Assembly: GCA_964599375.1 (NCBI GenBank) | Contig: CAZREW010000006.1 | Location: 62,001 to 126,000 of the forward strand | Length of the DNA stretch: 64,000 nt | Direction: 5' to 3' | Source of the DNA: JAUWCL01 sp964599375 | GTDB taxonomy: Bacteria > Krumholzibacteriota > Krumholzibacteriia > Krumholzibacteriales > Krumholzibacteriaceae | Part shown: positions 25,018 through 33,484 of the stretch, one piece after another | Layout of the letters: each line of letters starts with the position of its first letter | Numbering within the stretch: position 1 is the first letter of the stretch | The notes under the pieces: model-generated | Databases searched by the model: none | Told to the model about the DNA's origin: nothing | What the model saw: the letters and a program-made list of their open reading frames with translations, nothing else | Translations under genes and position numbers: made by a program

Positions 25018-25983
25018 TTGAATTTCAATAAGGACAGCCTAAAGATCGATGCCGGCCGTGTTGCCGAAGAACTGGCCCGGTCCGTGCGGACGCAGATCCG
25101 GAGCAAACTCAGGAAAACCGGGGCGGTAGTAGGTATTTCAGGTGGGCTGGATTCATCGGTGGTAGCGGCCCTTTGTGTCAAGGCGCTGGGGCCCAAACGG
25201 GTTGTCGGGATCATGATGCCGGAAGAGGATTCCTCTCCGGACAGCCAGAAACTGGCGCAGGACCTGGCTGACAGGCTCGGCATAGAAACGGTCGTCGAGA
25301 ACATCACGCCGGGTCTCGAGGGCCTGAAGTGCTACAGCCGTAGAGATGAAGCGATCAGGCAGATCTTCCCGGAATACGACAGCACATACAAGAACAAGAT
25401 AACGATCTCCACCAACATCCTCGAGGATGAGACTTTCAATTTCTTCAACCTCACGATCGAGAGCCCGGGCGGCGAGGAAAAAACGATGCGCATGCCAGTC
25501 TCGGCGTATCTCCAGATCGTGGCAGCCTCCAACCTCAAGCAGAGGCTCCGCATGACTATGCTCTATTATCACGCGGAGAAACGCAACTATGCCGTGGCAG
25601 GCACCGGCAACAAGGACGAACACGAACAGGGATTCTTCGTCAAATACGGCGACGGCGGCGCAGATCTGAAACCGATCGCGCATCTGTTCAAGATGCAGGT
25701 CTTCCAGCTTGCCGAAGAGCTGTCCGTAGGCCACGATATAATCGGGCGCATCCCGACTACGGATACTTACAGCGCCGGTTCCACCCAGGAAGAGTTTTTC
25801 TTCGGTCTCGACTTCTTCCGGATGGACATGCTGTGGTATGCGATGGAAAACAAGGTTTCTTCTGCCGAAGCCGCCGCTGTGCTTGGTCTTACGCCGCATC
25901 AGGTCGAGAGAGGGTACGCCAATATCCAGCGAAAGATCGACGCCACGGAATATCTCCGGATGTATCCGCTTGAAATAGAGTAG
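25018..25983 (+). CDS. NadE-like ammonia-dependent ATP-pyrophosphatase (amide synthase), copy A
   Basis: The 321-residue protein has the NAD synthetase fold: PP-loop SGGLDSS at 41-47, GTGNKDEHEQGFFVKYGDGG and IAHLFKMQVFQLAEEL. It has no glutaminase domain, so it would use free or channelled ammonia. It is about 50 residues longer than ordinary ammonia-dependent NadE; an extra segment (about 105-160, with RRDEAIRQIFPEYDSTYKN and FNFFNLTIE) is shared with copy B. I infer adenylation of a carboxylate and amide formation on a substrate other than NaAD, because three copies occur next to ACP and ligase genes. TTG 25018 is supported by the similar N-terminus of copy C (63938). A role as the cell's NAD synthetase is not excluded. 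Confidence 0.8.
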   Translation: MNFNKDSLKIDAGRVAEELARSVRTQIRSKLRKTGAVVGISGGLDSSVVAALCVKALGPKRVVGIMMPEEDSSPDSQKLAQDLADRLGIETVVENITPGLEGLKCYSRRDEAIRQIFPEYDSTYKNKITISTNILEDETFNFFNLTIESPGGEEKTMRMPVSAYLQIVAASNLKQRLRMTMLYYHAEKRNYAVAGTGNKDEHEQGFFVKYGDGGADLKPIAHLFKMQVFQLAEELSVGHDIIGRIPTTDTYSAGSTQEEFFFGLDFFRMDMLWYAMENKVSSAEAAAVLGLTPHQVERGYANIQRKIDATEYLRMYPLEIE

Positions 25984-26075
25984 CGTACCGACTGACAAAG
26001 CAGATTGTGTCCTAAAATGAATGTACACTGTAAAAGATGATTAAGAGGCCCGGGGAACAGAGGTAAGTATCGGCT

Positions 26076-26333
26076 ATGGCACAAAAAGAAAAGATCCGCA
26101 AGGATATCAGGGATTTCATCACTAAGTCGTTTTTAACGGGTGATGAAAACGAAAATCTCAGCGACTCTGATTCGTTCATGAAGGAAGGCATAATAGATTC
26201 GACCGGCGTGCTGGAACTGGTATCCTTTCTCGAGAAACAATACGGCTTTGCTGTCAAAGATGACGAGATGACTCCGGGCAATCTTGATTCGATAGACAAT
26301 CTGGTGATATTCATATCGGGGAAACTCGGCTGA
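26076..26333 (+). CDS. acyl carrier protein, module 1
   Basis: The 85-residue acidic protein is a phosphopantetheine-binding carrier. The attachment serine is Ser42 in GIIDSTGVLELVSFLE, which is nearly the same as in the second module's carrier (GIIDSTGILELVAFVE). The motif is DST rather than the DSL of fatty-acid ACPs, typical of specialised carrier proteins in polysaccharide or natural-product loci. It lies 92 bp after copy A and 46 bp before its presumed loading ligase. Confidence 0.9.
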   Translation: MAQKEKIRKDIRDFITKSFLTGDENENLSDSDSFMKEGIIDSTGVLELVSFLEKQYGFAVKDDEMTPGNLDSIDNLVIFISGKLG

Positions 26334-26379
26334 CCGCATCTCAGGGCGATCATCCTTAAATAAGAGCGTTCGTGGGATA

Positions 26380-27924
26380 ATGACTGTATTCCAATTATTA
26401 TCAAAAAGCGTGGAGATGTTTCCTGACAGGACGGCGGTCACTCATGACGGCCGTCACACGGATTTCAGCCAGCTTTACAGTGCCGCATGCCACCTTTCAG
26501 ACCGCCTCGGAAGGCTTTCGCTTCCCGAGGGATCTCCAGTCGGACTGCTTTACGAGAATTCGCTGGAATACGTCATCTCATTCTTCGCCATCCTGAGGGC
26601 AGGCCTCGTGGCCGTGCCCCTGGACACTTCGCTGGACCTCGACAGCCTGAGGTTCGTCTTGTCAGACTGTGACGCGAGGGTCCTTCTGGTCGATTCAAGG
26701 TTCCGCCGTATCCTTCCCGGGATAGTTGCCGGGAATTCCCCCGTTGAGCGTATCTTCTCAGACAAAAAGATCGGCAGCGGGCGCGATGACCTGGAAGTCG
26801 AAGCCGTGATAAATACTGAGGAAGAATCTCTGCCAGACATGGATTCCCTGCCACTCGGCGACACGGAAGACGATGAAGAAAAGCTCGCCGCCATCTTTTA
26901 CACTTCCGGCAGCACGGGCACACCAAAGGGCGTGATGCTATCGCACCGTAACCTCGTCAGCAATACACTGGCGACGATAGAGTATCTGAAACTGACCAGA
27001 GATGACAGCGTGATAGTCATCCTTCCATTTTATTACATCTACGGCAATTCCCTGCTTCTCACCCATGTCGGATGCGGCGGCAGGCTGGTGATCGATAATC
27101 GATTCCTGTACCCTGAAGCGATCCTCGATACGATGGAAAGCGAGAACGTGACCGGCTTTTCGGGAGTACCTTCGAATTTCATGATCCTTCTCGGCAAATC
27201 CACCTTCGCCAAACGTGAATTGCCGGCGTTGAGATATTTCACGCAGGCCGGTGGCGCCATGGCGCCGGAGATCGTCAGGCAGCTCATGGATGCCTTCCCG
27301 GAAAAAGAGATCTATATCATGTACGGCCAGACCGAGGCCGCTCCGCGAGTGACCTGGCTTCCCCCGGAGATGCTGAAAGAGAAGCTTGGATCGATAGGCA
27401 TAGCCGTGCCCGGCGTCACTGTTTTAGTCGCGGACGATAAAGGAAATGAGCTTCCCACCGGAAAGGTGGGTGAGATCGTGGTGGATGGCCCGAATGTGAT
27501 GATGGGCTATTGGAATCACGCGGATGAAGAGCGTGAAGTCCTCAGGAACGGACGGCTGTTCACTGGTGACCTGGCAAAAAAAGACGAGGATGGCTACATC
27601 TATGTCGTGGGCCGCAGGAAAGAGATCATAAAGACAGGGGGCAATCGAGTCAGTGTAAAAGAGGTCGAAGAGTGCATCCTGGAAAGCAACGGGATCCTGG
27701 AGGTCGCCGTGTTCGGTGTGGATGATCCCGTTCTGGGCGAGGCAATAAAGGCTGTGATTGTCAACAAGAAGGGCTGCAGTGCCGACACTGTTGAAATCAC
27801 CGACTTTTGCCGCTCTCGGCTCGCGGCACATAAAGTGCCCAAGATCATAGAGTTTGCCCAGTCGTTACCCAAGACGAAATCCGGCAAGCTGGACAAGAAA
27901 AAACTGAAAGACCAATGTCGATAG
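26380..27924 (+). CDS. AMP-forming acyl/aryl ligase, module 1
   Basis: The 514-residue ANL-superfamily enzyme has the P-loop FYTSGSTGTPKGVM near 172, A5 motif YIMYGQTEAAPR, A7 TGDLAKKDEDGYIYVVGRRKE and the C-terminal catalytic lysine in PKTKSGKLDKK. It should activate a carboxylic acid as the acyl-adenylate and load it onto the adjacent carrier. Substrate is unknown; the sequence looks like acyl-CoA/acyl-ACP ligases found in exosortase or exopolysaccharide loci. It is a paralogue of the ligase at 62358. It is 19 bp from the next gene. Confidence 0.9.
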   Translation: MTVFQLLSKSVEMFPDRTAVTHDGRHTDFSQLYSAACHLSDRLGRLSLPEGSPVGLLYENSLEYVISFFAILRAGLVAVPLDTSLDLDSLRFVLSDCDARVLLVDSRFRRILPGIVAGNSPVERIFSDKKIGSGRDDLEVEAVINTEEESLPDMDSLPLGDTEDDEEKLAAIFYTSGSTGTPKGVMLSHRNLVSNTLATIEYLKLTRDDSVIVILPFYYIYGNSLLLTHVGCGGRLVIDNRFLYPEAILDTMESENVTGFSGVPSNFMILLGKSTFAKRELPALRYFTQAGGAMAPEIVRQLMDAFPEKEIYIMYGQTEAAPRVTWLPPEMLKEKLGSIGIAVPGVTVLVADDKGNELPTGKVGEIVVDGPNVMMGYWNHADEEREVLRNGRLFTGDLAKKDEDGYIYVVGRRKEIIKTGGNRVSVKEVEECILESNGILEVAVFGVDDPVLGEAIKAVIVNKKGCSADTVEITDFCRSRLAAHKVPKIIEFAQSLPKTKSGKLDKKKLKDQCR

Positions 27925-27943
27925 AAGGAAGAGAGGGCCGCGG

Positions 27944-28933
27944 ATGAGACCGATCAGAGATATTCTGAAGACAGACCCAAAACGTGAGAGCGTCATCGTT
28001 CAGGAATTCTTGTCAGCGCATACTAAAGGGACACCCAAGAGAGACGGCATAATCGTCGGCGTAAGCGGCGGGATCGATTCCGCGGTGGTCGCGGCGCTGG
28101 CCGTTGCGGCGGTAGGAAAAGACAAGGTCTTCGGCATGATCCTTCCCGAAAAGGATTCGAACCCTGATTCGGCTAAATTCGCCCGGCTGGTCATTAACAA
28201 CCTCGGCATCAGGCACGAGACGATGGACCTGACAGACGCCGTCGGCAGCTTCGGCGCTTACCGGACGAGAGATGAGGTCATCAGATCGATATTCCCTGAA
28301 TATGACGAAAGTTACAAATTCAACATACGCCTGCCCCAGAACCTGCTCGAGGTAGACCGATACAATTTCTATACGCTGCGTATCGATAACGGCAAAGGTG
28401 ACACCAGGGAGACACGCCTTGCGAAGAGTCAGTTCCTGGCCATCACCGCCGCCGCCAACGTGAAGATCCGTTCCAGGATGATCGCCCTTTATTTCCTTGG
28501 CGAACAGATGAACTACATGGTGGCTGGCACGACCAACAAGACGGAATTCCTGCTTGGCGATTTCTGCAAGTACGGCGACGGCGGAACAGACGTCGAGTGC
28601 GTCTCGCATCTGTACAAGACGCAGATCTACCAGCTCGGCGAGTTTTTCGGGACGCCAAAGGAGATCATGGACCGTACCCCGAGCCCGGACACATTCAGCC
28701 TGGCAGTATCCGACAAGGATTTCTATTTCTGCCTTCCGTTCGACATACTCGATCCCCTGCTGTACGCGTGGGAATACAAGCTGGATACAGATGCCGTGGC
28801 GGGAGAGCTGGGCCTTGAGCCCGAGCAGATCGAACGAGCCTACCGCGATTTCGACTCCAAGCACTCAACGACGGAGCATATCCGGAGGCTCCCCCCGGCG
28901 ATCGAACGCGACTGGCGGGAATACGCGGGGTGA
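27944..28933 (+). CDS. NadE-like ammonia-dependent ATP-pyrophosphatase, copy B
   Basis: The 329-residue protein has PP-loop SGGIDSA at 41-47, then GTTNKTEFLLGDFCKYGDGG and VSHLYKTQIYQLGEFFG. It shares with copy A the extra ~50-residue insert (RTRDEVIRSIFPEYDESYK, YNFYTLRID) and the overall 320-330 length. The two differ enough in the substrate half (DLTDAVGSFGAYRT against NITPGLEGLKCYSR) to suggest different acceptors. The gene ends the module and converges with tatC, 3 bp apart. Confidence 0.8.
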   Translation: MRPIRDILKTDPKRESVIVQEFLSAHTKGTPKRDGIIVGVSGGIDSAVVAALAVAAVGKDKVFGMILPEKDSNPDSAKFARLVINNLGIRHETMDLTDAVGSFGAYRTRDEVIRSIFPEYDESYKFNIRLPQNLLEVDRYNFYTLRIDNGKGDTRETRLAKSQFLAITAAANVKIRSRMIALYFLGEQMNYMVAGTTNKTEFLLGDFCKYGDGGTDVECVSHLYKTQIYQLGEFFGTPKEIMDRTPSPDTFSLAVSDKDFYFCLPFDILDPLLYAWEYKLDTDAVAGELGLEPEQIERAYRDFDSKHSTTEHIRRLPPAIERDWREYAG

Positions 28934-28936
28934 TCA

Positions 28937-29695
28937 TCATTCTTCCCCATCCCCACCATCTTCCTCTTCCCTCGCCTTTCTCTTTCTATCGAAGATAAGC
29001 GACAGGAGGACGCTGCCCAGAAAGAGTACTACCAGCGGTATCGCCATCATGAGCTGGCTGGCCGGATCGGGTGGAGTGAGGATGGCGGCGGCTATGAATA
29101 TTATCACGATAGCCCCGCGCCACTGGCGAAGCAGGGTCTTCGGGGAGACGATTCCGATCCATGTGAGGAAGATGATAGCCAGCGGAAGCTGGAAGACCAC
29201 GCCGAAAGCGAAGCAGAGGCGGGCGACAAACTCGAAGTACTTTGAGACTGACAGGAGCGGCTCGAGCATCGCGGTCCCGAACCTCAGCAGGAACCCGAGA
29301 ACAACCGGCACCATCACCCAGTAGGCGAATAGCGCGCCGGTGTAGAACAGTATCGCCGAGGGAGCGATCATCGGGATGATCACCCGCTTTTCGCGGGAGA
29401 AGAGGCCGGGCGATACGAACGCCCACAGCTTGAACAGGGCGAATGGAAAAGCGAGAAGCGCTCCTATGATGAAGCTCAGTTTGAGCCTCACCATGAAGGC
29501 TTCGATCGGCGCGTTGAAATAGAGTCTGTCGACCGGTATGGTCGAAAGAAGCATATCGAGGAGCTGCCCGGAAAAGAACCAGAGCACGATCGAGGAACCG
29601 AGCCAGACGACGAGGATCCATATTATCGTCGCACGCAACTCAAGGAGATGATCGAGGAACCCCATCTCCTTGAGATTCTCTTCCTTTTCGGACAA
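28937..29695 (-). CDS. tatC: Sec-independent protein translocase TatC
   Basis: The 252-residue inner-membrane protein has six TM segments and TatC signatures: FLDHLLELRATIIWIL at the N-terminus, LSFIIGALLAFPFALFKLWAFVSPGLF and EKRVIIPM. It is the twin-arginine signal receptor of the Tat pathway. No tatA/B lies next to it. The C-terminus is a charged, acidic cytoplasmic tail. Confidence 0.95.
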   Translation of the reverse strand: MSEKEENLKEMGFLDHLLELRATIIWILVVWLGSSIVLWFFSGQLLDMLLSTIPVDRLYFNAPIEAFMVRLKLSFIIGALLAFPFALFKLWAFVSPGLFSREKRVIIPMIAPSAILFYTGALFAYWVMVPVVLGFLLRFGTAMLEPLLSVSKYFEFVARLCFAFGVVFQLPLAIIFLTWIGIVSPKTLLRQWRGAIVIIFIAAAILTPPDPASQLMMAIPLVVLFLGSVLLSLIFDRKRKAREEEDGGDGEE

Positions 29696-29720
29696 TACTC
29701 CTCCCCGTCCGCCCGGGAAC

Positions 29721-30575
29721 CTACTTCTCCAGCTTTATCTCGTGTGACTCGGTCCTGGTGACTTCGTTCTCGGTCTCCTTGCCGTTCTCGTCCTGGCTGA
29801 CCATCTTGCCCTTTATCTCGGCGCTGCTGCTGCCTTCGACGATATATCCACCATCGATGGCGATATAGATCTTCTGTTTCGACCTGGACCTGCCGTCGAA
29901 TACCCCCTGTCGGCTGTCCGAATGGATCTCCACATCGGCCTCGCCCTCTATCTCGGCGACCATCACGCCGTTTTTCTTTTCGATCTTATTCACCTTGAAC
30001 TTGCCCGCCCCCTTGACGGTATAGACCTCCTCATCGCCTTCCCCGCCCTTCTCGTCGATCGTAACCTCCCAGGCCGAGCCGGGGCCGACCGCCTCCTCAG
30101 GCAGTTCGAAAAACCACATCTCCATGTAGCTGTCAAGGGCTCTGCCCTTCTTGACACCCATTATGAACCCGAGTGCCTCGACGACTTTGCCCTTCGGATC
30201 TACTTCCACTTTTATTGTCCTGCCCTCGGGCTTTACCCGCGGTTCCTGCTCTATCAGGTTCCCCATCCTCATCATCTTGGTCGAGGATTTCGTGAAGGTG
30301 ACTGACATTCTGAAGTTGCCGTTCTCAAGGGGTTCGAGCAGTGACATCTCGATCTCCTGCCCTGTGACCGTCTCGAAGCTGTAGGGGCCGTAGAACACCT
30401 TGTTCCGGGAATCCCCCTTGTATTTGAAGACTCTTCCCTCCTCGGGGGTGAAACGGAGGGTCACCTTTTCCCGATCCTGCGACATGGCCGGCGATGCCAG
30501 GCCGGAAAGAACGGGGAGGACCAGTATGGAGAGGACCAGTATACAGGCGAAGGAACGGGCTAATTTTCCAGTCAT
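29721..30575 (-). CDS. secreted protein of unknown function, DUF6263-like
   Basis: The 284-residue protein has a Sec signal (residues 1-33, ending SPAMSQ). The mature part is beta-rich and begins with VTLRFTPEEGRVFKYKG, a start seen in secreted proteins of Bacteroidota and related phyla (DUF6263-type, by eye). It contains a repeated strand/turn pattern with many acidic Gly-Lys turns (VDPKGKVVEALG, AIDGGYIVEGSS). No catalytic residues recognised. It is 25 bp upstream of tatC in the same direction. Confidence 0.6.
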   Translation of the reverse strand: MTGKLARSFACILVLSILVLPVLSGLASPAMSQDREKVTLRFTPEEGRVFKYKGDSRNKVFYGPYSFETVTGQEIEMSLLEPLENGNFRMSVTFTKSSTKMMRMGNLIEQEPRVKPEGRTIKVEVDPKGKVVEALGFIMGVKKGRALDSYMEMWFFELPEEAVGPGSAWEVTIDEKGGEGDEEVYTVKGAGKFKVNKIEKKNGVMVAEIEGEADVEIHSDSRQGVFDGRSRSKQKIYIAIDGGYIVEGSSSAEIKGKMVSQDENGKETENEVTRTESHEIKLEK

Positions 30576-30682
30576 GGCCTTCTAACCTCCAGGTTGGATC
30601 GGGGGGTCGGACGCGCTAAGAGATAATCTACACGATTTGCTTCTAACGGGGAAGAGACAATCGTACCCCGAAGTCCCGGCGT

Positions 30683-31141
30683 CTATTCGCTGCTCTCGAG
30701 CAGCCCGCGGAGCTCGCTGAGAAACTGCTGGACGTCCTTGAAGTCCCGGTATACCGAGGCGAACCTGACGTAAGCGACCTGGTCAAGCTTCGCGAGGCGT
30801 TTCATCACCTCATTGCCGATCTCGGCTGTCGGCACCTCATCGCGGATGTTCGCGGAGACGTCCTTTTCTACCTCGTCGACGAGCCTCTCGAGAGTCTCCA
30901 TCGATACGGGACGTTTCTCGCACGCTCTGAGGAGCCCATTGAGTATCTTCTCGCGCGAATAGTGTTCCCTTCGGCCGTCCTTCTTGACGACCATGAAAGG
31001 CCTGTGCTCGACGTATTCGTAGGTGGTGAACCTGTGTCCGCAGGAAAGACATTCACGGCGCCTTCGCACCGCCGAGTTCTCCTTCGTCGACCTGCTGTCG
31101 ACGACCTTGTCCTCTTCATGTCCGCAGGAGGGGCAGCGCAT
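30683..31141 (-). CDS. nrdR: transcriptional repressor NrdR
   Basis: The 152-residue protein has an N-terminal zinc ribbon (MRCPSCGHEEDKVVDSR, second pair CLSCGHRF) and an ATP-cone (VVKKDGRREHYSREKILNGLLRACEKRPV). NrdR senses ATP/dATP and represses ribonucleotide reductase genes. No nrd gene is in this window. It is the next gene after the deaminase in a long same-strand run. Confidence 0.96.
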   Translation of the reverse strand: MRCPSCGHEEDKVVDSRSTKENSAVRRRRECLSCGHRFTTYEYVEHRPFMVVKKDGRREHYSREKILNGLLRACEKRPVSMETLERLVDEVEKDVSANIRDEVPTAEIGNEVMKRLAKLDQVAYVRFASVYRDFKDVQQFLSELRGLLESSE

Positions 31142-31175
31142 TTTCCGCCTCCATGTTCAGCCTCCGGTCCCCTTA

Positions 31176-31640
31176 TCAGCTGTCGGGCACCGTTTCGAGA
31201 GCGAGATAGACAGTCTCTATGCCCGCTTCGCGTGTTAGCTTTTCGCCAAGCTCGTCAGGATATTTCTTTCCCAGCACGAGCCGCTTTATCCCGGCGTTTA
31301 TGATCATCTTCGTGCAGGTCGAGCAGGGCGAATCGGTGCAGTACATCGTCGCGCCCTCCATGCTCGTCCCGCTTCCGGCGGCCTGGATGATCGCGTTCTG
31401 CTCTGCGTGGGCGCCGCGGCACAGCTCGTGGCGCTCGCCCGAGGGCACTCCCATCTCCTCGCGCAGACAACCGACCTCGAGGCAGTGGCTAAGGCCTTTC
31501 GGCGCCCCGTTATACCCGGTCGACACTATCCGCTTGTCCTTCACTATCGTCGCGCCGACCTTGCGGCGCAGGCAGGTCGACCGCTCCGCCACGAGATGCG
31601 TGATCTTCATGAAGTATTCGTCCCAGGTCGGTCGCTTCAC
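31176..31640 (-). CDS. dCMP deaminase / ComEB-type cytidine deaminase
   Basis: The 154-residue protein has the zinc deaminase motifs GAHAEQNAIIQAA (catalytic HAE) and TDSPCSTCTKMIINAGI, plus the starting PTWDEYFMKITHLVAERSTC typical of dCMP deaminases. It would supply dUMP for thymidylate synthesis. Neighbouring nrdR and glyA fit a nucleotide/one-carbon theme. Confidence 0.93.
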   Translation of the reverse strand: MKRPTWDEYFMKITHLVAERSTCLRRKVGATIVKDKRIVSTGYNGAPKGLSHCLEVGCLREEMGVPSGERHELCRGAHAEQNAIIQAAGSGTSMEGATMYCTDSPCSTCTKMIINAGIKRLVLGKKYPDELGEKLTREAGIETVYLALETVPDS

Positions 31641-31682
31641 CTTGAGCGTCCTTTCGTTTCCGCGGCCTGGAATGCGCCTCTC

Positions 31683-32939
31683 CTATTCATAAAGCGGGAA
31701 CCTCTTGACGAGGTCCGCCACCTTTGCGCTGACAGATCCTATCACGGCCTCGTTCTCGATGTCTCCCAGGACTTCGGCCATCATCCCGCCTATCTCGTCC
31801 ATCTCGGGCTCTTTCATGCCTCGCGTCGTCAGCGCGGGCGTTCCGACCCTTATCCCGGAAGTAACGAACGGGCTCTGCTGGTCGAACGGCACAGTGTTCT
31901 TGTTGACCGTGATGCCGGCCTTGTCCAGCGCCTTGGCCGCTTCCTTACCGGTCAGGCCCTTTGATGTCAGGTCGATGAGGAATAGATGGTTGTCGGTGCC
32001 TCCGCTCACCACGTCGAACCCTTTCTCCATCATGACTCCAGCGAGCCTGCTGGCGTTGGCCACGGTCTGCCGCTGGTATTCCCTGAACCCGTCCGACATC
32101 GCTTCCTTGAAGCACACCGCCTTGGCGGCGATGCAGTGCATGAACGGGCCGCCCTGGGTGCCCGGGAAATTGAACTTGTCTACGTCTTTCGCATACTGCT
32201 CGCGGCAGAGGATCAGCCCACCCCGCGGCCCGCGCAGCGTCTTGTGAGTGGTCGACGTGACGACGTCCGCGAACGGGACGGGGTTCGGATGGACCCCGGC
32301 CGCGATGAGCCCGGCGATGTGGGCCATATCGACCATCAGAAGAGAGCCGACGCTGTCACAGATCGCGCGCAGCCGCTCCCAGTCCCAGAATCTCGGGTAG
32401 GCGCTCGCGCCCGCGACGAAGAGTTTCGGCCTGACCTTTTTCGCCTGCTCCTCGATCTTATCGTAGTTGAGGACCTTTGTCTCCGGATCCACCTCGTAGG
32501 GGACGACGTTGTAGAACATCCCCGAGAAGTTGACCGGATGGCCGTGCGAGAGATGCCCGCCGTGCGAGAGGCTCAGGCCCATCATCGTATCGCCCGGCTT
32601 GATCAGCGTCAGGTAGGCGGAGATATTGGCCTGGGTACCCGAGTGGGGCTGGACATTCGCGTACTCGGCGCCAAAGAGCTTCAGCGCGCGGTCGCGCGCG
32701 AGGTCCTCGGCCTGGTCGACGAACTTGCAGCCGCGGTAGTAGCGCCTGCGCGGGTACCCCTCAGCGTACTTGTTCTGCATCGGGTTGCTCAGTGCGGCCA
32801 GAACTGCCCTGCTGGCGAAGTTCTCGCTGGCGATCAGCTCGAGCTGCCCCTGCTGCCTTGCCAGCTCTCCTCTCATAGCCTCCATGATCTCGGGGTCGGT
32901 CTCAGCGAGATATGGAAACAGGTTCTCATCGTAAAGCAT
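31683..32939 (-). CDS. glyA: serine hydroxymethyltransferase
   Basis: The 418-residue PLP enzyme interconverts serine and glycine with tetrahydrofolate. Motifs are ELIASENFASRAVLAAL, NKYAEGYPRRRYYRGC, the PLP lysine in TTHKTLRGPRGGLI near 230, and HSGTQANISAY. Length is normal. It is in a run ilvE-rpiB-glyA-deaminase-nrdR. Confidence 0.97.
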   Translation of the reverse strand: MLYDENLFPYLAETDPEIMEAMRGELARQQGQLELIASENFASRAVLAALSNPMQNKYAEGYPRRRYYRGCKFVDQAEDLARDRALKLFGAEYANVQPHSGTQANISAYLTLIKPGDTMMGLSLSHGGHLSHGHPVNFSGMFYNVVPYEVDPETKVLNYDKIEEQAKKVRPKLFVAGASAYPRFWDWERLRAICDSVGSLLMVDMAHIAGLIAAGVHPNPVPFADVVTSTTHKTLRGPRGGLILCREQYAKDVDKFNFPGTQGGPFMHCIAAKAVCFKEAMSDGFREYQRQTVANASRLAGVMMEKGFDVVSGGTDNHLFLIDLTSKGLTGKEAAKALDKAGITVNKNTVPFDQQSPFVTSGIRVGTPALTTRGMKEPEMDEIGGMMAEVLGDIENEAVIGSVSAKVADLVKRFPLYE

Positions 32940-32972
32940 CTCAAAGCCCCTCTCCCGGGCGGGCGCCCAGTC

Positions 32973-33416
32973 CTATCTCTTTTTTTCGTACTCAGTGATC
33001 TTGTCCAGGCGCCTCTTGTGGCGCCCTCCTTCGAACCCGGTCTCGAGCCAGACATCTATCATCTCGTCGAGCCGATCATAGCTACCGCTGGCCTCCGAGA
33101 GAGCGAGCACGTTCGAATCGTTGTGAAGCCTCGTAAGGCGGGCATCATCGACCGTTCGGACCATGGCGGCCCTGGCTCCATCGACCTTGTTGGCCGCGAT
33201 CGAGACGCCTATGCCCGAGCCACATATGACGATGCCGCGATCGACCTCTCCCCGGACGGTCATCTCAGCGACGGGTATCGCGTAATCGGGGTAATCGGCT
33301 GGATCTTCGCTGTAGGTCCCTGCGTCGACTATCTCGTGACCTTCGCCGGCCAGCAGATCCTTGATACGTTCCTTCAGGGAGAAGCCTCGATGATCGGAAC
33401 CGATAGCGATCCTCAA
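32973..33416 (-). CDS. rpiB: ribose-5-phosphate isomerase B
   Basis: The 147-residue protein matches RpiB: MRIAIGSDHRGFSLKERI, DYPDYAIPVAEM, GIVICGSGIGVSIAANKV and RLHNDSNVLALSEA. It interconverts ribulose-5-phosphate and ribose-5-phosphate. The catalytic Cys is in the ICGSG motif. Gene spacing of 33 bp to glyA suggests co-transcription. Confidence 0.95.
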   Translation of the reverse strand: MRIAIGSDHRGFSLKERIKDLLAGEGHEIVDAGTYSEDPADYPDYAIPVAEMTVRGEVDRGIVICGSGIGVSIAANKVDGARAAMVRTVDDARLTRLHNDSNVLALSEASGSYDRLDEMIDVWLETGFEGGRHKRRLDKITEYEKKR

Positions 33417-33484
33417 GACAGCGTCCTTTCAAGAAGAGGAAGCGGATCTGCCTGTACGCGCCATGGACGATGATACTGCACCGG

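Noticed and set aside
31986..33473. A 495-codon plus-strand frame
   Set aside because: Antisense to glyA and rpiB; composition is typical of shadow frames and no motif is recognisable.
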